Source: CAYVUM01 sp964619055 (GTDB lineage: Bacteria; Pseudomonadota; Alphaproteobacteria; Rhodospirillales; Defluviicoccaceae). From it: DNA of 30,999 nt. The notes beneath the pieces are model-generated. The model saw only the letters and a program-made list of their open reading frames with translations. It made no database searches and had not been told where the DNA came from. A program made the position numbers and the translations under genes. The DNA lies in contig CAZUDB010000045.1 of the NCBI GenBank assembly GCA_964619055.1, forward strand, positions 1-30,999, written 5' to 3'. Below, piece after piece: positions 1 through 7,995 of this stretch. Every line of letters begins with the position of its first letter. Within the stretch, counting starts at the first letter, position 1.

Positions 1-47
1 CGTTGACATCGTAGGGGTCACAGGTTCAATCCCTGTCGCGCCCACCA
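1..47 (+). tRNA. tRNA-Val(GAC), 3' part
   Basis: The window opens inside a tRNA gene. The T arm is a 5-bp stem (20-24 with 32-36) around the loop TTCAATC. The acceptor 3' strand is 37-43, the discriminator A is at 44 and CCA is encoded at 45-47. Counting back through a 5-nt variable loop (15-19) and the anticodon-stem 3' strand (10-14) puts the anticodon loop at 3-9 (TTGACAT), so the anticodon is GAC at 5-7. The two visible stem pairs (2-10 and 1-11) fit this. The 5' half, including the D arm, lies outside the window. Confidence 0.85.
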
Positions 48-182
48 TTGTTCTTTCTTGATATCAAATGATTGGATCGAACGCTCGGCGCGTCTCTGTC
101 GTCCTGCGTGAGCAGAAGCGTGCGGCCCAACACAGCAGCACCCGGGTCAGGTCGAAAAAAAATCCCCGGAGCTCGATCGCCA

Positions 183-605
183 TCAACGCCGGAGACTCTT
201 GGCGATGGCGGCCGCAACGCCCATGCCGGCCTTGTTCTTGAACCGCTCCACGTAAGCCTCGATAAAGGTCGAATGCATGTCTTGATCTTCGTTGAGCTTT
301 GCGCGCTCCTGCTCGCTTGGCGACCACTGCACCATCATGACCTTGCCCTTCGCGCGCATTCGAAACAGCGCGTCCGAGGATTCAACGTGAATTCTGACCC
401 CCGGAAACACATCGATCGGGCCGCCCTCCTCCGCCACGAACTCATAAGCATCCCACGAGTTTGGGCCCGTGCGACGAAAATGGCCGACGACAAGGCCGGA
501 AAAGCTCCGCTTGGTCTTGCCATTCGGGTCCAAGACATTGCGGGGGTCGATGACACGGCCGACCATTGCCGAGATCGCATCAACAGTGGTCTTGATAACT
601 CCCAT
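183..605 (-). CDS. Hypothetical protein, 140 aa
   Basis: I do not recognise this family. The predicted protein is soluble and charged, with no signal peptide or membrane segment. Residues 45-80 are mixed in character (FRRTGPNSWDAYEF, then PIDVFPGVRIHV) and suggest a small alpha/beta domain; the end is lysine/arginine-rich. The ATG at 605 is preceded by CAGGGA about 8 nt upstream on the minus strand, a usable ribosome binding site. A 188-codon plus-strand reading frame covers the same DNA, but its protein looks like a shadow. The gene stands alone between the tRNA and an AT-rich gap. Function is unknown, and I am only moderately sure it is translated. Confidence 0.55.
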   Translation of the reverse strand: MGVIKTTVDAISAMVGRVIDPRNVLDPNGKTKRSFSGLVVGHFRRTGPNSWDAYEFVAEEGGPIDVFPGVRIHVESSDALFRMRAKGKVMMVQWSPSEQERAKLNEDQDMHSTFIEAYVERFKNKAGMGVAAAIAKSLRR

Positions 606-1205
606 GGCAACATCCCTGTCCGAAAGTTTGGGGCCTAGTCCGCTGGCGTTCGCTCAAGATGCCGGCTTCGAGACTATCGTAGACATCGGTGGGTGTCAGG
701 TTCTGCCAACTGGCGTGGGACCGGTGATGGCTGTTGCGATCGACGGCAGTTAGGGCATCAGCGCCCTGACATGCCGAGTCCAGTAATATCAGCCGCAATC
801 CATTTGTTAGCCCGATGAACGAACATAAAAATTAAAATCAATACTTCACAAAAACTGGGAATTCCAGTAATTTTATTACAATTCATGGCAAATTTATGCC
901 TAATATACTACAGATTATTGTCCGGATATTATTTATTTATACAACCGCCAATCGAGATCAACGTCAAATTTGAAGATTTTTTTGTCATTTACTCGTATTT
1001 TAGCTTAGGTGACACTAAGAAACTGGAGCTAATGCCGCGGCAGCCCGGGGAGTCACCCTCCCCTGTCATCAACGATCATAAGGGAGGCTCAAAATTTGCG
1101 GCGTGCGTCGTCATGTGCGGACTGGACGGTGCCAATGGGCGCCGGTAGAAACGAGGCAGCTTTGTAGGCATCCTCGCCCGAGACAACGATCTAGAGTGTG
1201 CTTCC
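606..1205. other. Gene-poor region with an AT-rich islet
   Basis: No convincing gene. From about 812 to 1015 the sequence is strikingly AT-rich (long runs of A/T, for example 882-1000), unlike the GC-rich flanks. A short hairpin (ACTGG 854-858 with CCAGT 864-868) sits in it. An 87-codon plus-strand frame starts at 885, but it has no ribosome binding site and an odd composition, and I do not call it. The region must hold the promoter of gatB, which I cannot place with confidence. Confidence 0.5.
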
Positions 1206-2663
1206 GTGAGTTATCACATCCAAGGTGAGGTCTGCGACTGGGAGGTTGTTGTGGGCCTTGAGGTCCACGCCCAGATCACCTCCCGCTCGAAGCTGTTTTC
1301 CGCCGCACCGACGGACTTCGGCGGCGAACCCAACGCCCACGTTTCCCTGGTCGACGCGGCCTTTCCGGGCATGCTGCCGGTCATCAACGGCACATGCGTC
1401 GAGCAGGCGGTTCGCACCGGCCTCGGCCTCAACGCCAAGATCAACATGCGCTCGGTTTTTGAGCGCAAGAACTATTTTTACGCCGATTTGCCGGCCGGAT
1501 ATCAAATCTCACAGTATCAACACCCGATCGTCGGCGAAGGCACAATCGTTCTGGACCTGAAGGACGGCAGTTCGCGGGAGATCGGGATCGAGCGCCTGCA
1601 TATGGAACAGGATGCGGGCAAATCCATGCACGATCAGGACCCGCGCCGGACGCTGGTGGATTTGAACCGCGCCGGTGTGGCACTGATGGAGATCGTGTCC
1701 AAGCCGGATATCCGCAGCCCCGAGGAAGCGGGAGCCTACCTGCGCAAACTGCGCTCCATCCTGCGCTATCTCGGCACCTGCGACGGCAACATGGATCAAG
1801 GCTCCATGCGCTGTGACATCAATGTGAGCGTCCGGCCCGTGGGCGAAAACACGCTGCGCACCCGTGCCGAAATCAAGAACGTGAATTCGATCCGGTTCGT
1901 TACGCAGGCGATCGAGCACGAAGCGATGCGCCAGGTGGAGCTCTATGACACCGGCGGTCAGGTCATTCAGGAAACTCGCCTGTACGATTCCCAAAAGGGC
2001 GAGACCCGATCCATGCGGGCCAAGGAAATGGCCCACGACTACCGCTACTTCCCTGACCCGGACCTGCTGCCGCTCGAGCTCAGATCCGAAGAGGTAGAGC
2101 GCATCCGCGCGACACTGCCCGAACTCCCCGATGACAAGAAGCGCCGGTTCATGGTCGATCACGGCCTCACCGCCTATGACGCCAGCGTGCTGGTGGCTGA
2201 GCACGAAACCGCCGCCTACTTCGAAGAGGTGGCCGCGGGCCGCGATCCCAAAGCCGCGGCCAACTGGGTGATCACCAATCTGTTCTCGGTTCTTAACCGC
2301 GCCGGCCTCGATATCGCGCACTCGCCGATCCCGGCCGGGAATCTCGGTAAGCTGATCGACCTCATCAGCGACGGAACCCTGTCCGGCCGGCTCGCCAAGG
2401 ACGTGTTCGAGCTGATGGCTGAGACGGGCGACGGGCCGGACACTATTGTGGAAGCGAAGGGCCTGCGCCAGATTACGGACACCAGCGCCATCGAGGCCGC
2501 GGTCGATACCGTCATTGCCGCCAATCCCGATCAAGCTGCACAGTTCAAGGCTGGAGAGCAGAAAGTCGTAGGCTGGTTCGTCGGCCAAGTCATGAAGGCA
2601 ACCCAAGGCAAGGCCAACCCAAAGCAGGTCAACGAGATCCTTCGGCGTCGCCTCAGCCAGTGA
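1206..2663 (+). CDS. gatB: Asp-tRNA(Asn)/Glu-tRNA(Gln) amidotransferase subunit B
   Basis: GatB is the kinase-like subunit of the cytosolic GatCAB complex. It phosphorylates the misacylated Glu on tRNA-Gln or Asp on tRNA-Asn so that ammonia from GatA can amidate it. The N-terminus (WEVVVGLEVHAQ), the KNYFYADLPAGYQISQ segment (about residues 88-103) and the C-terminal helical/YqeY-like domain ending in NEILRRRL are characteristic. At 485 aa it is full length. The start is GTG; no strong ribosome binding site is visible, but the GTG matches where the family begins (the residues before DWEVV are conserved in alphaproteobacteria). gatC and gatA are not in the window, so the subunits are not encoded together here. 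A second gene follows 10 bp downstream and is probably cotranscribed. Confidence 0.97.
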   Translation: MSYHIQGEVCDWEVVVGLEVHAQITSRSKLFSAAPTDFGGEPNAHVSLVDAAFPGMLPVINGTCVEQAVRTGLGLNAKINMRSVFERKNYFYADLPAGYQISQYQHPIVGEGTIVLDLKDGSSREIGIERLHMEQDAGKSMHDQDPRRTLVDLNRAGVALMEIVSKPDIRSPEEAGAYLRKLRSILRYLGTCDGNMDQGSMRCDINVSVRPVGENTLRTRAEIKNVNSIRFVTQAIEHEAMRQVELYDTGGQVIQETRLYDSQKGETRSMRAKEMAHDYRYFPDPDLLPLELRSEEVERIRATLPELPDDKKRRFMVDHGLTAYDASVLVAEHETAAYFEEVAAGRDPKAAANWVITNLFSVLNRAGLDIAHSPIPAGNLGKLIDLISDGTLSGRLAKDVFELMAETGDGPDTIVEAKGLRQITDTSAIEAAVDTVIAANPDQAAQFKAGEQKVVGWFVGQVMKATQGKANPKQVNEILRRRLSQ

Positions 2664-2673
2664 GATCACAAAA

Positions 2674-3708
2674 ATGATGCAAGCATTGTTTCGGCGCCGG
2701 ACACGACGGCCTGCGCACCGTCCGCAAACAGCACGGACGCTGGCCGCCAAGTTGATCGTCGCCTGGCTCGCTGTGTTCGTGTCCTCGAATCTGCCATCGC
2801 CAACATCCGCCACGGAAGTGCAATTGCCCTTCGTGGCGGCAGCAGGCGACACCTTCGCCATCCAGCTCCGGCATGAGCGTGAACACTTCAAAAATGGTAG
2901 CCGGGAAACCCGCATCGTCTCCACCACACCGGTGACCGCCGAGATTCTTGAGGCCCTGCCCGATGGGTGGGTGTTCGCGTGGAGTTTCGGCACCCCCGTG
3001 TTTGAGGAAGGCGACGAAACGGTTGCGCCCGCGGTGCGAGCGCTCACTGGCATCGTTGCGGGACTGCGACTTGAATTCGAGACGGATGCCGCGGGCAAGC
3101 CGCTCGGGATTCGCAACATGACGGAGGTCCGCCGCCACCTGCGTCAGTTTTCGGCGCGATTCGTTACCGGTCTTGTCGGGGTGGCCCGCCGCGAAGGCGC
3201 CTCATCGGCGGAGTTGGTCCAGCTTCGCTCCAGCCTGCGCGAGCAAGCCATGCCCTACGTACGGATGACCAATGACCAGGTCAATGCGACCTTTCTCGCT
3301 GACCCCCGCATGCTCAATCGGGTCACGGGCAACTCCTATAGCACGGAGACTGCGGTCGAGGTGGAGGATCAGATTGTCGATCCCTTAAGTGGCTCGACGA
3401 TTCCCGCCCTCAACCGCTCGCGGCTGCGCGAGGTGGACGAGCAAAACCAAATCGCCGTCATCGAATGGTCCCAGGACTTAGACCCCGAGGTGGTCACCAC
3501 TAACCTTGGCGCCGTGATGCCCGGGCTCGGCGAGGAGGTTGCCGCCGAAGATCTGTCGGGTGCCGAAGTCTCGGTCGACTCGACGGCCCTCTACTTGGTC
3601 AGTCTGCTCACCGGCCAAGTACAGAGCATGAACGCAGAACGCGTTGTCGAATTCGCGAAGGAGCGGCTGATCGATCGGCGGATCTTCACACAAGGCCGCA
3701 GCCGTTGA
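2674..3708 (+). CDS. Exported protein of unknown function, 344 aa
   Basis: I do not recognise a family. The protein has a basic N-terminal region (many Arg, residues 8-20), a hydrophobic stretch at about 25-40, and a likely signal peptidase site near TSA-TE (about residue 46), so it is probably periplasmic or anchored in the inner membrane. The mature part is hydrophilic, with alternating beta-like and helical stretches and no membrane segment. It starts 10 bp after the gatB stop and is probably cotranscribed with it. Only a weak ribosome binding site is visible, and either of two adjacent ATG codons could be used. It ends near a stem-loop and converges with the Yip1-like gene. Composition and codon pattern look like its neighbours, so it is probably a real chromosomal gene. 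Confidence 0.8.
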   Translation: MMQALFRRRTRRPAHRPQTARTLAAKLIVAWLAVFVSSNLPSPTSATEVQLPFVAAAGDTFAIQLRHEREHFKNGSRETRIVSTTPVTAEILEALPDGWVFAWSFGTPVFEEGDETVAPAVRALTGIVAGLRLEFETDAAGKPLGIRNMTEVRRHLRQFSARFVTGLVGVARREGASSAELVQLRSSLREQAMPYVRMTNDQVNATFLADPRMLNRVTGNSYSTETAVEVEDQIVDPLSGSTIPALNRSRLREVDEQNQIAVIEWSQDLDPEVVTTNLGAVMPGLGEEVAAEDLSGAEVSVDSTALYLVSLLTGQVQSMNAERVVEFAKERLIDRRIFTQGRSR

Positions 3709-3733
3709 TCGAGACTGGTCACCAGACAACGGC
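3701..3733. terminator. Possible bidirectional terminator stem
   Basis: GCCGTTG (3701-3707) pairs with CAACGGC (3727-3733), and inside it CTGGT (3715-3719) pairs with ACCAG (3721-3725). The structure lies between two convergent genes and includes the stop codon of the upstream one. There is no T run on the plus side, so a Rho-independent role is uncertain. Confidence 0.35.
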
Positions 3734-3751
3734 ATCACTCGCCGCCGCGAT

Positions 3752-4342
3752 TTAAGCAAAATAGAGGAAGCCGCCCATGAACAAGGCAAAAATACCAACG
3801 CCGAGCGCGGTCATTCGCGGGCCCTTGCCCTGGCTTAAATTAAAAATGTGAAACAGCCCCGCCAGGAACAGGGCGGCAGCAACGATCGCAAGCACGTCGA
3901 GGCTCCGCTCCATCGGAATCGGTGTGTCCGGCGCTTCCGCAAAGGCCGACCTGGCGGCGATAATGGGCAACGCCGGCCAGGCAAGTGGCAGGGCGTAGGC
4001 GATCGTGCGGTATAGCGCCACCATATAGCCCGGCCCGCCAATACCCTTGGCGGCAACCCAGGCAAACAGCACCAATCCGACGTGGACAATGGCGGCGATG
4101 ATGACGCCCGACAGGATGTTGCCGAGCAGCAGCAACCAAAGCGGAATGTCGGCTACGGCGATTCCCTGGAGCTCAACGCCGGCGGCACGCTGAAACAGCC
4201 CGAGGAAGCAGCCGTATGCGGTTCCGGTAGCCACTACGAAGGCGGCCGCATACCAAGGAGCACGCGGACTTTCGATAGCGTGGCGAAAGGGCGTGTCTTT
4301 CAAAAGGAACAGATCGAGCAGCAGCATCGATAAGGACTTCAT
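3752..4342 (-). CDS. Yip1-like multi-pass membrane protein, 196 aa
   Basis: The protein has about five hydrophobic segments: PWYAAAFVVATGTAYGCF, IPLWLLLLGNILSGVIIAAI running into HVGLVLFAWVAAKGIGG, TIAYALPLAWPALPIIAA, LDVLAIVAAALFLAGLF, and a C-terminal TALGVGIFALFMGGFLYF. This layout, with the GPGYMVALYRTIAYALP stretch after the second pair, resembles the Yip1/YIPF membrane domain seen in bacterial proteins of unknown role. The reading frame is open further upstream to 4498, but that part is Gly-rich, low-quality sequence that runs through a terminator hairpin and into the symporter gene. I therefore start at the internal ATG at 4342 (MKSLSMLLLDLFL). The gene lies downstream of the symporter, separated from it by the hairpin at 4359-4379, so its expression may depend on read-through or its own promoter. 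Confidence 0.7.
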   Translation of the reverse strand: MKSLSMLLLDLFLLKDTPFRHAIESPRAPWYAAAFVVATGTAYGCFLGLFQRAAGVELQGIAVADIPLWLLLLGNILSGVIIAAIVHVGLVLFAWVAAKGIGGPGYMVALYRTIAYALPLAWPALPIIAARSAFAEAPDTPIPMERSLDVLAIVAAALFLAGLFHIFNLSQGKGPRMTALGVGIFALFMGGFLYFA

Positions 4343-4354
4343 CGCATTAAGACG

Positions 4355-4379
4355 AAAACGGGGGGCCGCCGGCCCCCCG
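4355..4379 (-). terminator. Rho-independent terminator after symporter gene
   Basis: A 9-bp, almost pure G/C stem (4359-4367 with 4371-4379) with a 3-nt loop is followed on the minus strand by TTTT (4358-4355). It sits 44 bp past the stop codon of the symporter large subunit and before the Yip1-like gene, so it probably ends or attenuates that transcript. Confidence 0.7.
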
Positions 4380-4422
4380 CTAACGTCGAGTGCACCGACT
4401 GCGGTGCCTCGTTCGCGTTGGC

Positions 4423-6246
4423 CTAGCGGGCCGGCTGAGTGGCTACGACCTCCGTCGTCGGGGCCGCCGGAACCACCTCCGCCTTCTTCGCCGCCCACTC
4501 CTCATAAACGGGATCGGGCATGGCCGACCAGACCATCAGCGCAAGCGCAACGGCCGCAACCGCAAGCGGGAAAGCCTTCCCGGAATAGCGGGCCGGATCG
4601 TAGGTCTTCCAGCCGTGAATGCGATCGACCTCACGAAGGATCTTCTCGTCCTTCTCACCGCCGGTCAACAAGCTCACCACGACGACCACGAACCAGTTGG
4701 CCGAGGCGCTGAAGATGGCACACACCAGATGGCTCAGCGGACCCAGATTAACCAACTGGATGCCGAAGAAGTCACCTTTGTACTGCCAAAGCACGATCGA
4801 CAGGAAGGCCCCCACGACCATGCCGCAGATGGCCCCGACCTTGTTGGCGCCCTTCCACCAGATGCCCAGAATCAGGACTGGTGTGAACGTGGAGGAGGCC
4901 ACCACGAATGCCCAGATCACGCTGGTGAGCAGAAAGTCTGGCGGGTCGAGCGCGAGAACGATCGTCACGAGACCGCCGAGGGCCGTGAAGAAGAAGCCGG
5001 CCCGTACCTTTGAGCGCTCGGTCGCGTCGGGTTTGAACAGGGAGAAGATGTCGCTCCCCAAGCCCGTTCCGATCACCATGAGCAGGCCCGCGATGGTCGA
5101 CATGCCGGCGGCAAGGGCGCCGGCCACGGGCAGAGCCGCGATCCAAGACGGCGTGAACACCTGAGACATCACCACGACCAGGAGGTCGGCTTCCCTCTTG
5201 GCCACCTGCAGACCCTCGGGATTGAGCACCTGAACGGTGTAGAGCTTGGCGGCGAAACCGATGGCGAACGTGGTAAAGAAGACCAAGCCAATGAAGGCGA
5301 TACCCCAGAGGACCGAGACTTTCGCATTGTGGACGGACGGTGCCGTGAAGAACCGCATGGCGATGTGCGGCAGACCGATGGTACCGAACGCGATCGAAAG
5401 GATGATACCCACGTAGAACTTAAAGCTCATGGGCACACCGCCGCCGGCCGTTACGAACGGATCGAAGTAGGTCGGCAAGGCCTCGATCATGCCTGGAACC
5501 AGTTCCGCGTACCCGAACGGTGGGAACAGGCTCGCAGGTCCGGCACCCATCTCCCACAGAATGATCGTTGCGGGAATAAACAGCGCGAAGAACATGATGA
5601 TGGCCTGGAGCGTTTGGTTATACGACAGGCCATACATGCCACCGATGGTCACATACACGGTCACGATCAAGCCGCCGGCGATGAGGCCGGTGGTGTAATC
5701 GATGTGGAACATGACTTGGAAGACGTTACCGACACCCTTCATCTGCCCCATCAGGTAGAGCATGGCGAGCAGGATCATGCAGAGGACGGCGATGATCTTG
5801 GCCGCGGGCCCGAACCGCTCCCCAATGAACTGCATGCTCGTGAATTTGCCCCACCGTCGAAGTGAGGGCGCGATCGCGATCGCGATCATCACGAAGCCAC
5901 CGAGGAAGCTGAGCACGATCGCCACCAGGTACATCTGGAGGCTCCAGATGAGGGCGGTGAAGCCGAGGAAGGTGGCCAGGCTCATATAGTTCGACGTCAT
6001 CGCTAGGCCGTTGGCGATACCACCCACGTTGCGACCAGCGGCGAAGTAGTCATCGGATGTCGACACCCGCTTCTTCATCAACCAGCCGACGTAGAGGAAG
6101 GTAAACACCATCACGACGGTGTAGATAATCCCGAGCGTGGACAGGCCCGACGTCGGCTCGAACACGAAGTCCTTCATTTCGGTTTCTTGCGCCAGCGCCA
6201 GCGTCGGCAGGGCAAGCGCAATCAGCGTGGCGATCAGGCGCATCAT
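4423..6246 (-). CDS. Sodium:solute symporter, large subunit (SSS family, ActP-like)
   Basis: This 607-residue protein is a sodium-coupled permease of the solute:sodium symporter family in the inner membrane. It begins with a cleavable-looking signal segment (residues 1-19, ending ALA-QE) and then about 13 hydrophobic helices. DDYFAAGRNVGGIANGLAMTSNYMS is the family's N-terminal signature region, and FGTIGLPHIAMRFFTAP is the well conserved motif shared with the acetate/glycolate permease ActP. A charged cytoplasmic tail with an Ala/Val/Pro-rich end follows. The substrate cannot be read from the sequence; a short-chain carboxylate such as acetate or pyruvate is the family precedent. The gene overlaps the small subunit by 3 bp (ATGA), which implies translational coupling. 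Two adjacent ATGs (6246 and 6243) could serve as start. A strong terminator follows the stop. Confidence 0.92.
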   Translation of the reverse strand: MMRLIATLIALALPTLALAQETEMKDFVFEPTSGLSTLGIIYTVVMVFTFLYVGWLMKKRVSTSDDYFAAGRNVGGIANGLAMTSNYMSLATFLGFTALIWSLQMYLVAIVLSFLGGFVMIAIAIAPSLRRWGKFTSMQFIGERFGPAAKIIAVLCMILLAMLYLMGQMKGVGNVFQVMFHIDYTTGLIAGGLIVTVYVTIGGMYGLSYNQTLQAIIMFFALFIPATIILWEMGAGPASLFPPFGYAELVPGMIEALPTYFDPFVTAGGGVPMSFKFYVGIILSIAFGTIGLPHIAMRFFTAPSVHNAKVSVLWGIAFIGLVFFTTFAIGFAAKLYTVQVLNPEGLQVAKREADLLVVVMSQVFTPSWIAALPVAGALAAGMSTIAGLLMVIGTGLGSDIFSLFKPDATERSKVRAGFFFTALGGLVTIVLALDPPDFLLTSVIWAFVVASSTFTPVLILGIWWKGANKVGAICGMVVGAFLSIVLWQYKGDFFGIQLVNLGPLSHLVCAIFSASANWFVVVVVSLLTGGEKDEKILREVDRIHGWKTYDPARYSGKAFPLAVAAVALALMVWSAMPDPVYEEWAAKKAEVVPAAPTTEVVATQPAR

Positions 6247-6548
6247 TGGGCCGCTCCCGGGTTTTGCGCTGGTTGAGCGCTCGCGTCACCCAGTTCGGCG
6301 GCGCGGCTGCTGGTTTCCTCGATGTCGGCCTCGATGCGGTCGGTGATGCGGATGTAGAAGTAGTAGAAGGGGATCATCACCAGCCAACCGATGCAGATCG
6401 TGAGGAGATAGTGAGCGGGAAAGCCGAAAATCATCACTTCGGTCATTCCCGGAAACAGGAAGTACAAAGGAAAGATGTGTGTCAACAACAACACGATGAT
6501 GAAGCCGAGCAACGTAACTCGACATTCTTCCTTGTAGGCTTTTTCCAT
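6243..6548 (-). CDS. Symporter small membrane subunit (DUF4212/DUF485-like), 101 aa
   Basis: This small protein has two membrane helices (about residues 12-34 and 46-68) joined by a short loop with GFPAHY. A charged amphipathic stretch (RITDRIEADIEE) and an Ala/Gln-rich tail follow. This is the architecture of the small proteins encoded just before ActP-type and VC_2705-type sodium:solute symporters (DUF485 or DUF4212). I infer an accessory subunit and cannot decide between the two families by eye. The start at 6548 has a good ribosome binding site (GGGGGAG) 7 nt upstream on the minus strand, whereas the longer upstream frame reads through promoter-like DNA. Its stop TGA overlaps the large-subunit ATG. 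Two palindromes lie in its upstream DNA (6562-6580 and 6595-6611). Confidence 0.85.
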   Translation of the reverse strand: MEKAYKEECRVTLLGFIIVLLLTHIFPLYFLFPGMTEVMIFGFPAHYLLTICIGWLVMIPFYYFYIRITDRIEADIEETSSRAAELGDASAQPAQNPGAAQ

Positions 6549-6561
6549 GTTTAGTCTCCCC

Positions 6562-6611
6562 CAATAGGATAGGGCTATTGTTGGTTTGCGCCCAAGGTGG
6601 CATTGCCACTT
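6562..6611 (-). promoter_or_regulatory. Two palindromes upstream of symporter operon
   Basis: CAATAG (6562-6567) and CTATTG (6575-6580) are inverted repeats separated by 7 bp. GTGGCA (6597-6602) and TGCCAC (6604-6609) are inverted repeats around a single base, with further pairing to 6595/6611. Both lie within 65 bp of the start of the symporter small-subunit gene and could be operators. No regulator gene is adjacent. Confidence 0.35.
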
Positions 6612-7418
6612 GAAAGGACCGTCCCAATGCCCGATCTCAATTGGTGCGCTTCGTCGGCCAAACTGCGGATTGCATGGGTCCATGCGTTCGCCGTTAGCCG
6701 CCTTGCGCGGTTTATACGAAACACGCCACCTCGTGCGAGGGGATCAACCGACCGTGACCGGTGCGCCGGGCAGGCGTACCAAGCCCCGAAACACAGTTTT
6801 ACGGTTTTACTGTGCGAAATCTCTAGCCATTCGGTACGGCGATCGTTCCTCCTTCAACCGTTGTGTCATTTTCTTTGCCGCTATTGGATCACGTTCGGTG
6901 AAGGCCCGGAACGCGTTTCCTCCTGCCCTTCTTCGAGGACCCTCGGTTAGTAGCGTGTCACAATTCCCAAATCCAGAAGAAATCGCCGTTTGCGCAACCA
7001 TGAGGCCATGTTTACGGCGGCCGCGGTGCTCAATCGCGACCCGTGTGGGCCAATCGGCCAGTGAAATCCAGCCCTTGTTGTTGAGCGGTTTTTCGAACAC
7101 CGTTCGCTCTCATCGGCACTGCTAGGTCAAGACATAAACGCTATTCTACTATACGGTGCTGTGGCTCTGCGTTCTGTGAGAGGCTCATCGAGGCCGTCCA
7201 GGGATCAGAGATGACGATAACCCGCCGCAAAGATCGACTACGCATCCTGGCCGTTCTGCCCGTTTCCTCTCATTTCCGCGGATACTACCATCAGCCACGG
7301 TGTGAATCTGGCGAGCGGGCGAATCGGGCCTGCCCGTGCCCCTTGCTGGCAATCAGCTCAATACTGTTTCCGTCCGCATGATCCGGTGGACGTAGCCGGC
7401 CACAAATTTGATGAAGGG
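6612..7418. other. Gene-poor region, about 800 bp
   Basis: I see no gene that I would defend. Several reading frames of 90-180 codons exist on both strands, but they overlap each other, lack ribosome binding sites and give low-quality proteins (Arg/Ser/Pro-rich). A weak hairpin (CACAGT 6792-6797 with ACTGTG 6809-6814) is present. The region separates the divergent symporter and small-secreted-protein genes. It could hold degraded genes or an unrecognised small RNA. Confidence 0.4.
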
Positions 7419-7446
7419 TTGCGGTGCGCGAGCAGAATGCTAAAAT
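7419..7446 (+). promoter_or_regulatory. Possible sigma-70-type promoter of small secreted protein
   Basis: TTGCGG (7419-7424) and TAAAAT (7441-7446) are 16 bp apart and resemble -35 and -10 boxes. They lie about 70 bp upstream of the ATG at 7514. The match is partial and untested. Confidence 0.35.
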
Positions 7447-7513
7447 GCGAAAACCGCAAATGACCATTGCTTACAACGCTGACATACAGCGTCTGTGAGA
7501 GGAGAGAAAAACG

Positions 7514-7714
7514 ATGACGAAGCTGATGATCGCCGGACTTCTGCCGGCTCTCGCCCTGGCAGGTTTCGCTTTCACTGCCTCTGCCGAGTCCGATGCTGAA
7601 AAGAAGTTTAATGAGGCACTCCAGAACTGCACGATGAAGAGCAACGTCGACGAGCGTAACGATTGCATCGACGAGGCGCAGAAGACGTACACTGAAGCCG
7701 TGACGAAACAATAG
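7514..7714 (+). CDS. Small secreted protein with two cysteines, 66 aa
   Basis: The protein starts with a clear signal peptide (residues 1-24, cleavage after TASA), leaving a mature protein of about 42 residues. The mature part is acidic and helical, with two cysteines 14 residues apart (LQNC and NDCIDEA) that could form a disulfide in the periplasm. The ATG has a strong ribosome binding site (GAGAGGAGAG, about 7 nt upstream), and a 6-bp hairpin lies just before it (7476-7492). A textbook terminator follows at 7802-7834, so this is a complete single-gene unit. Overlapping frames on the opposite strand are shadows. I do not recognise a family and cannot assign a function. Confidence 0.8.
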   Translation: MTKLMIAGLLPALALAGFAFTASAESDAEKKFNEALQNCTMKSNVDERNDCIDEAQKTYTEAVTKQ

Positions 7715-7801
7715 TGCGTTAGCTCGAAGCTGCCATCACCGGCGGCGACAGCGCTCTTCGATTTAGCCCGTCGCTTCGGGTGGAGAGAGTATCGGCGTCA
7801 G

Positions 7802-7834
7802 AAGTCCCAATCCAATACGGGTTGGGACTTTTTT
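7802..7834 (+). terminator. Rho-independent terminator
   Basis: AAGTCCCAA (7802-7810) pairs perfectly with TTGGGACTT (7822-7830), and the T run continues to 7834. It lies 88 bp after the stop of the small secreted protein. Confidence 0.88.
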
Positions 7835-7995
7835 GTTGCGTGGTTTTGATCTTCGATGAGCTTGTATGAAGCTGCCCTGATTCGCGTTAGAGTAGTTTTG
7901 AGGGCTTTGGAGCAGAGCCGCTACCTCCGGCACCGCCTTTCGCCGAACGCGAATTACAGTCGCGCACAAATCCACTATTCGGTTCTTGAGATCTA

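Noticed and set aside
72..638. 188-codon plus-strand frame over the first hypothetical gene
   Set aside because: Shadow of the minus-strand frame 183-605: it begins close to the tRNA, has no ribosome binding site, and is Arg/His-rich.
885..1148. 87-codon frame in the AT-rich islet
   Set aside because: No ribosome binding site, and composition follows the AT-rich DNA; nothing resembles a protein family.
1509..3119. 536-codon minus-strand frame opposite gatB
   Set aside because: A long shadow caused by high GC; gatB on the plus strand is unmistakable.
6586..7125. 179-codon plus-strand frame in the gene-poor region
   Set aside because: Overlaps other open frames, lacks a ribosome binding site, and shows no domain-like pattern.
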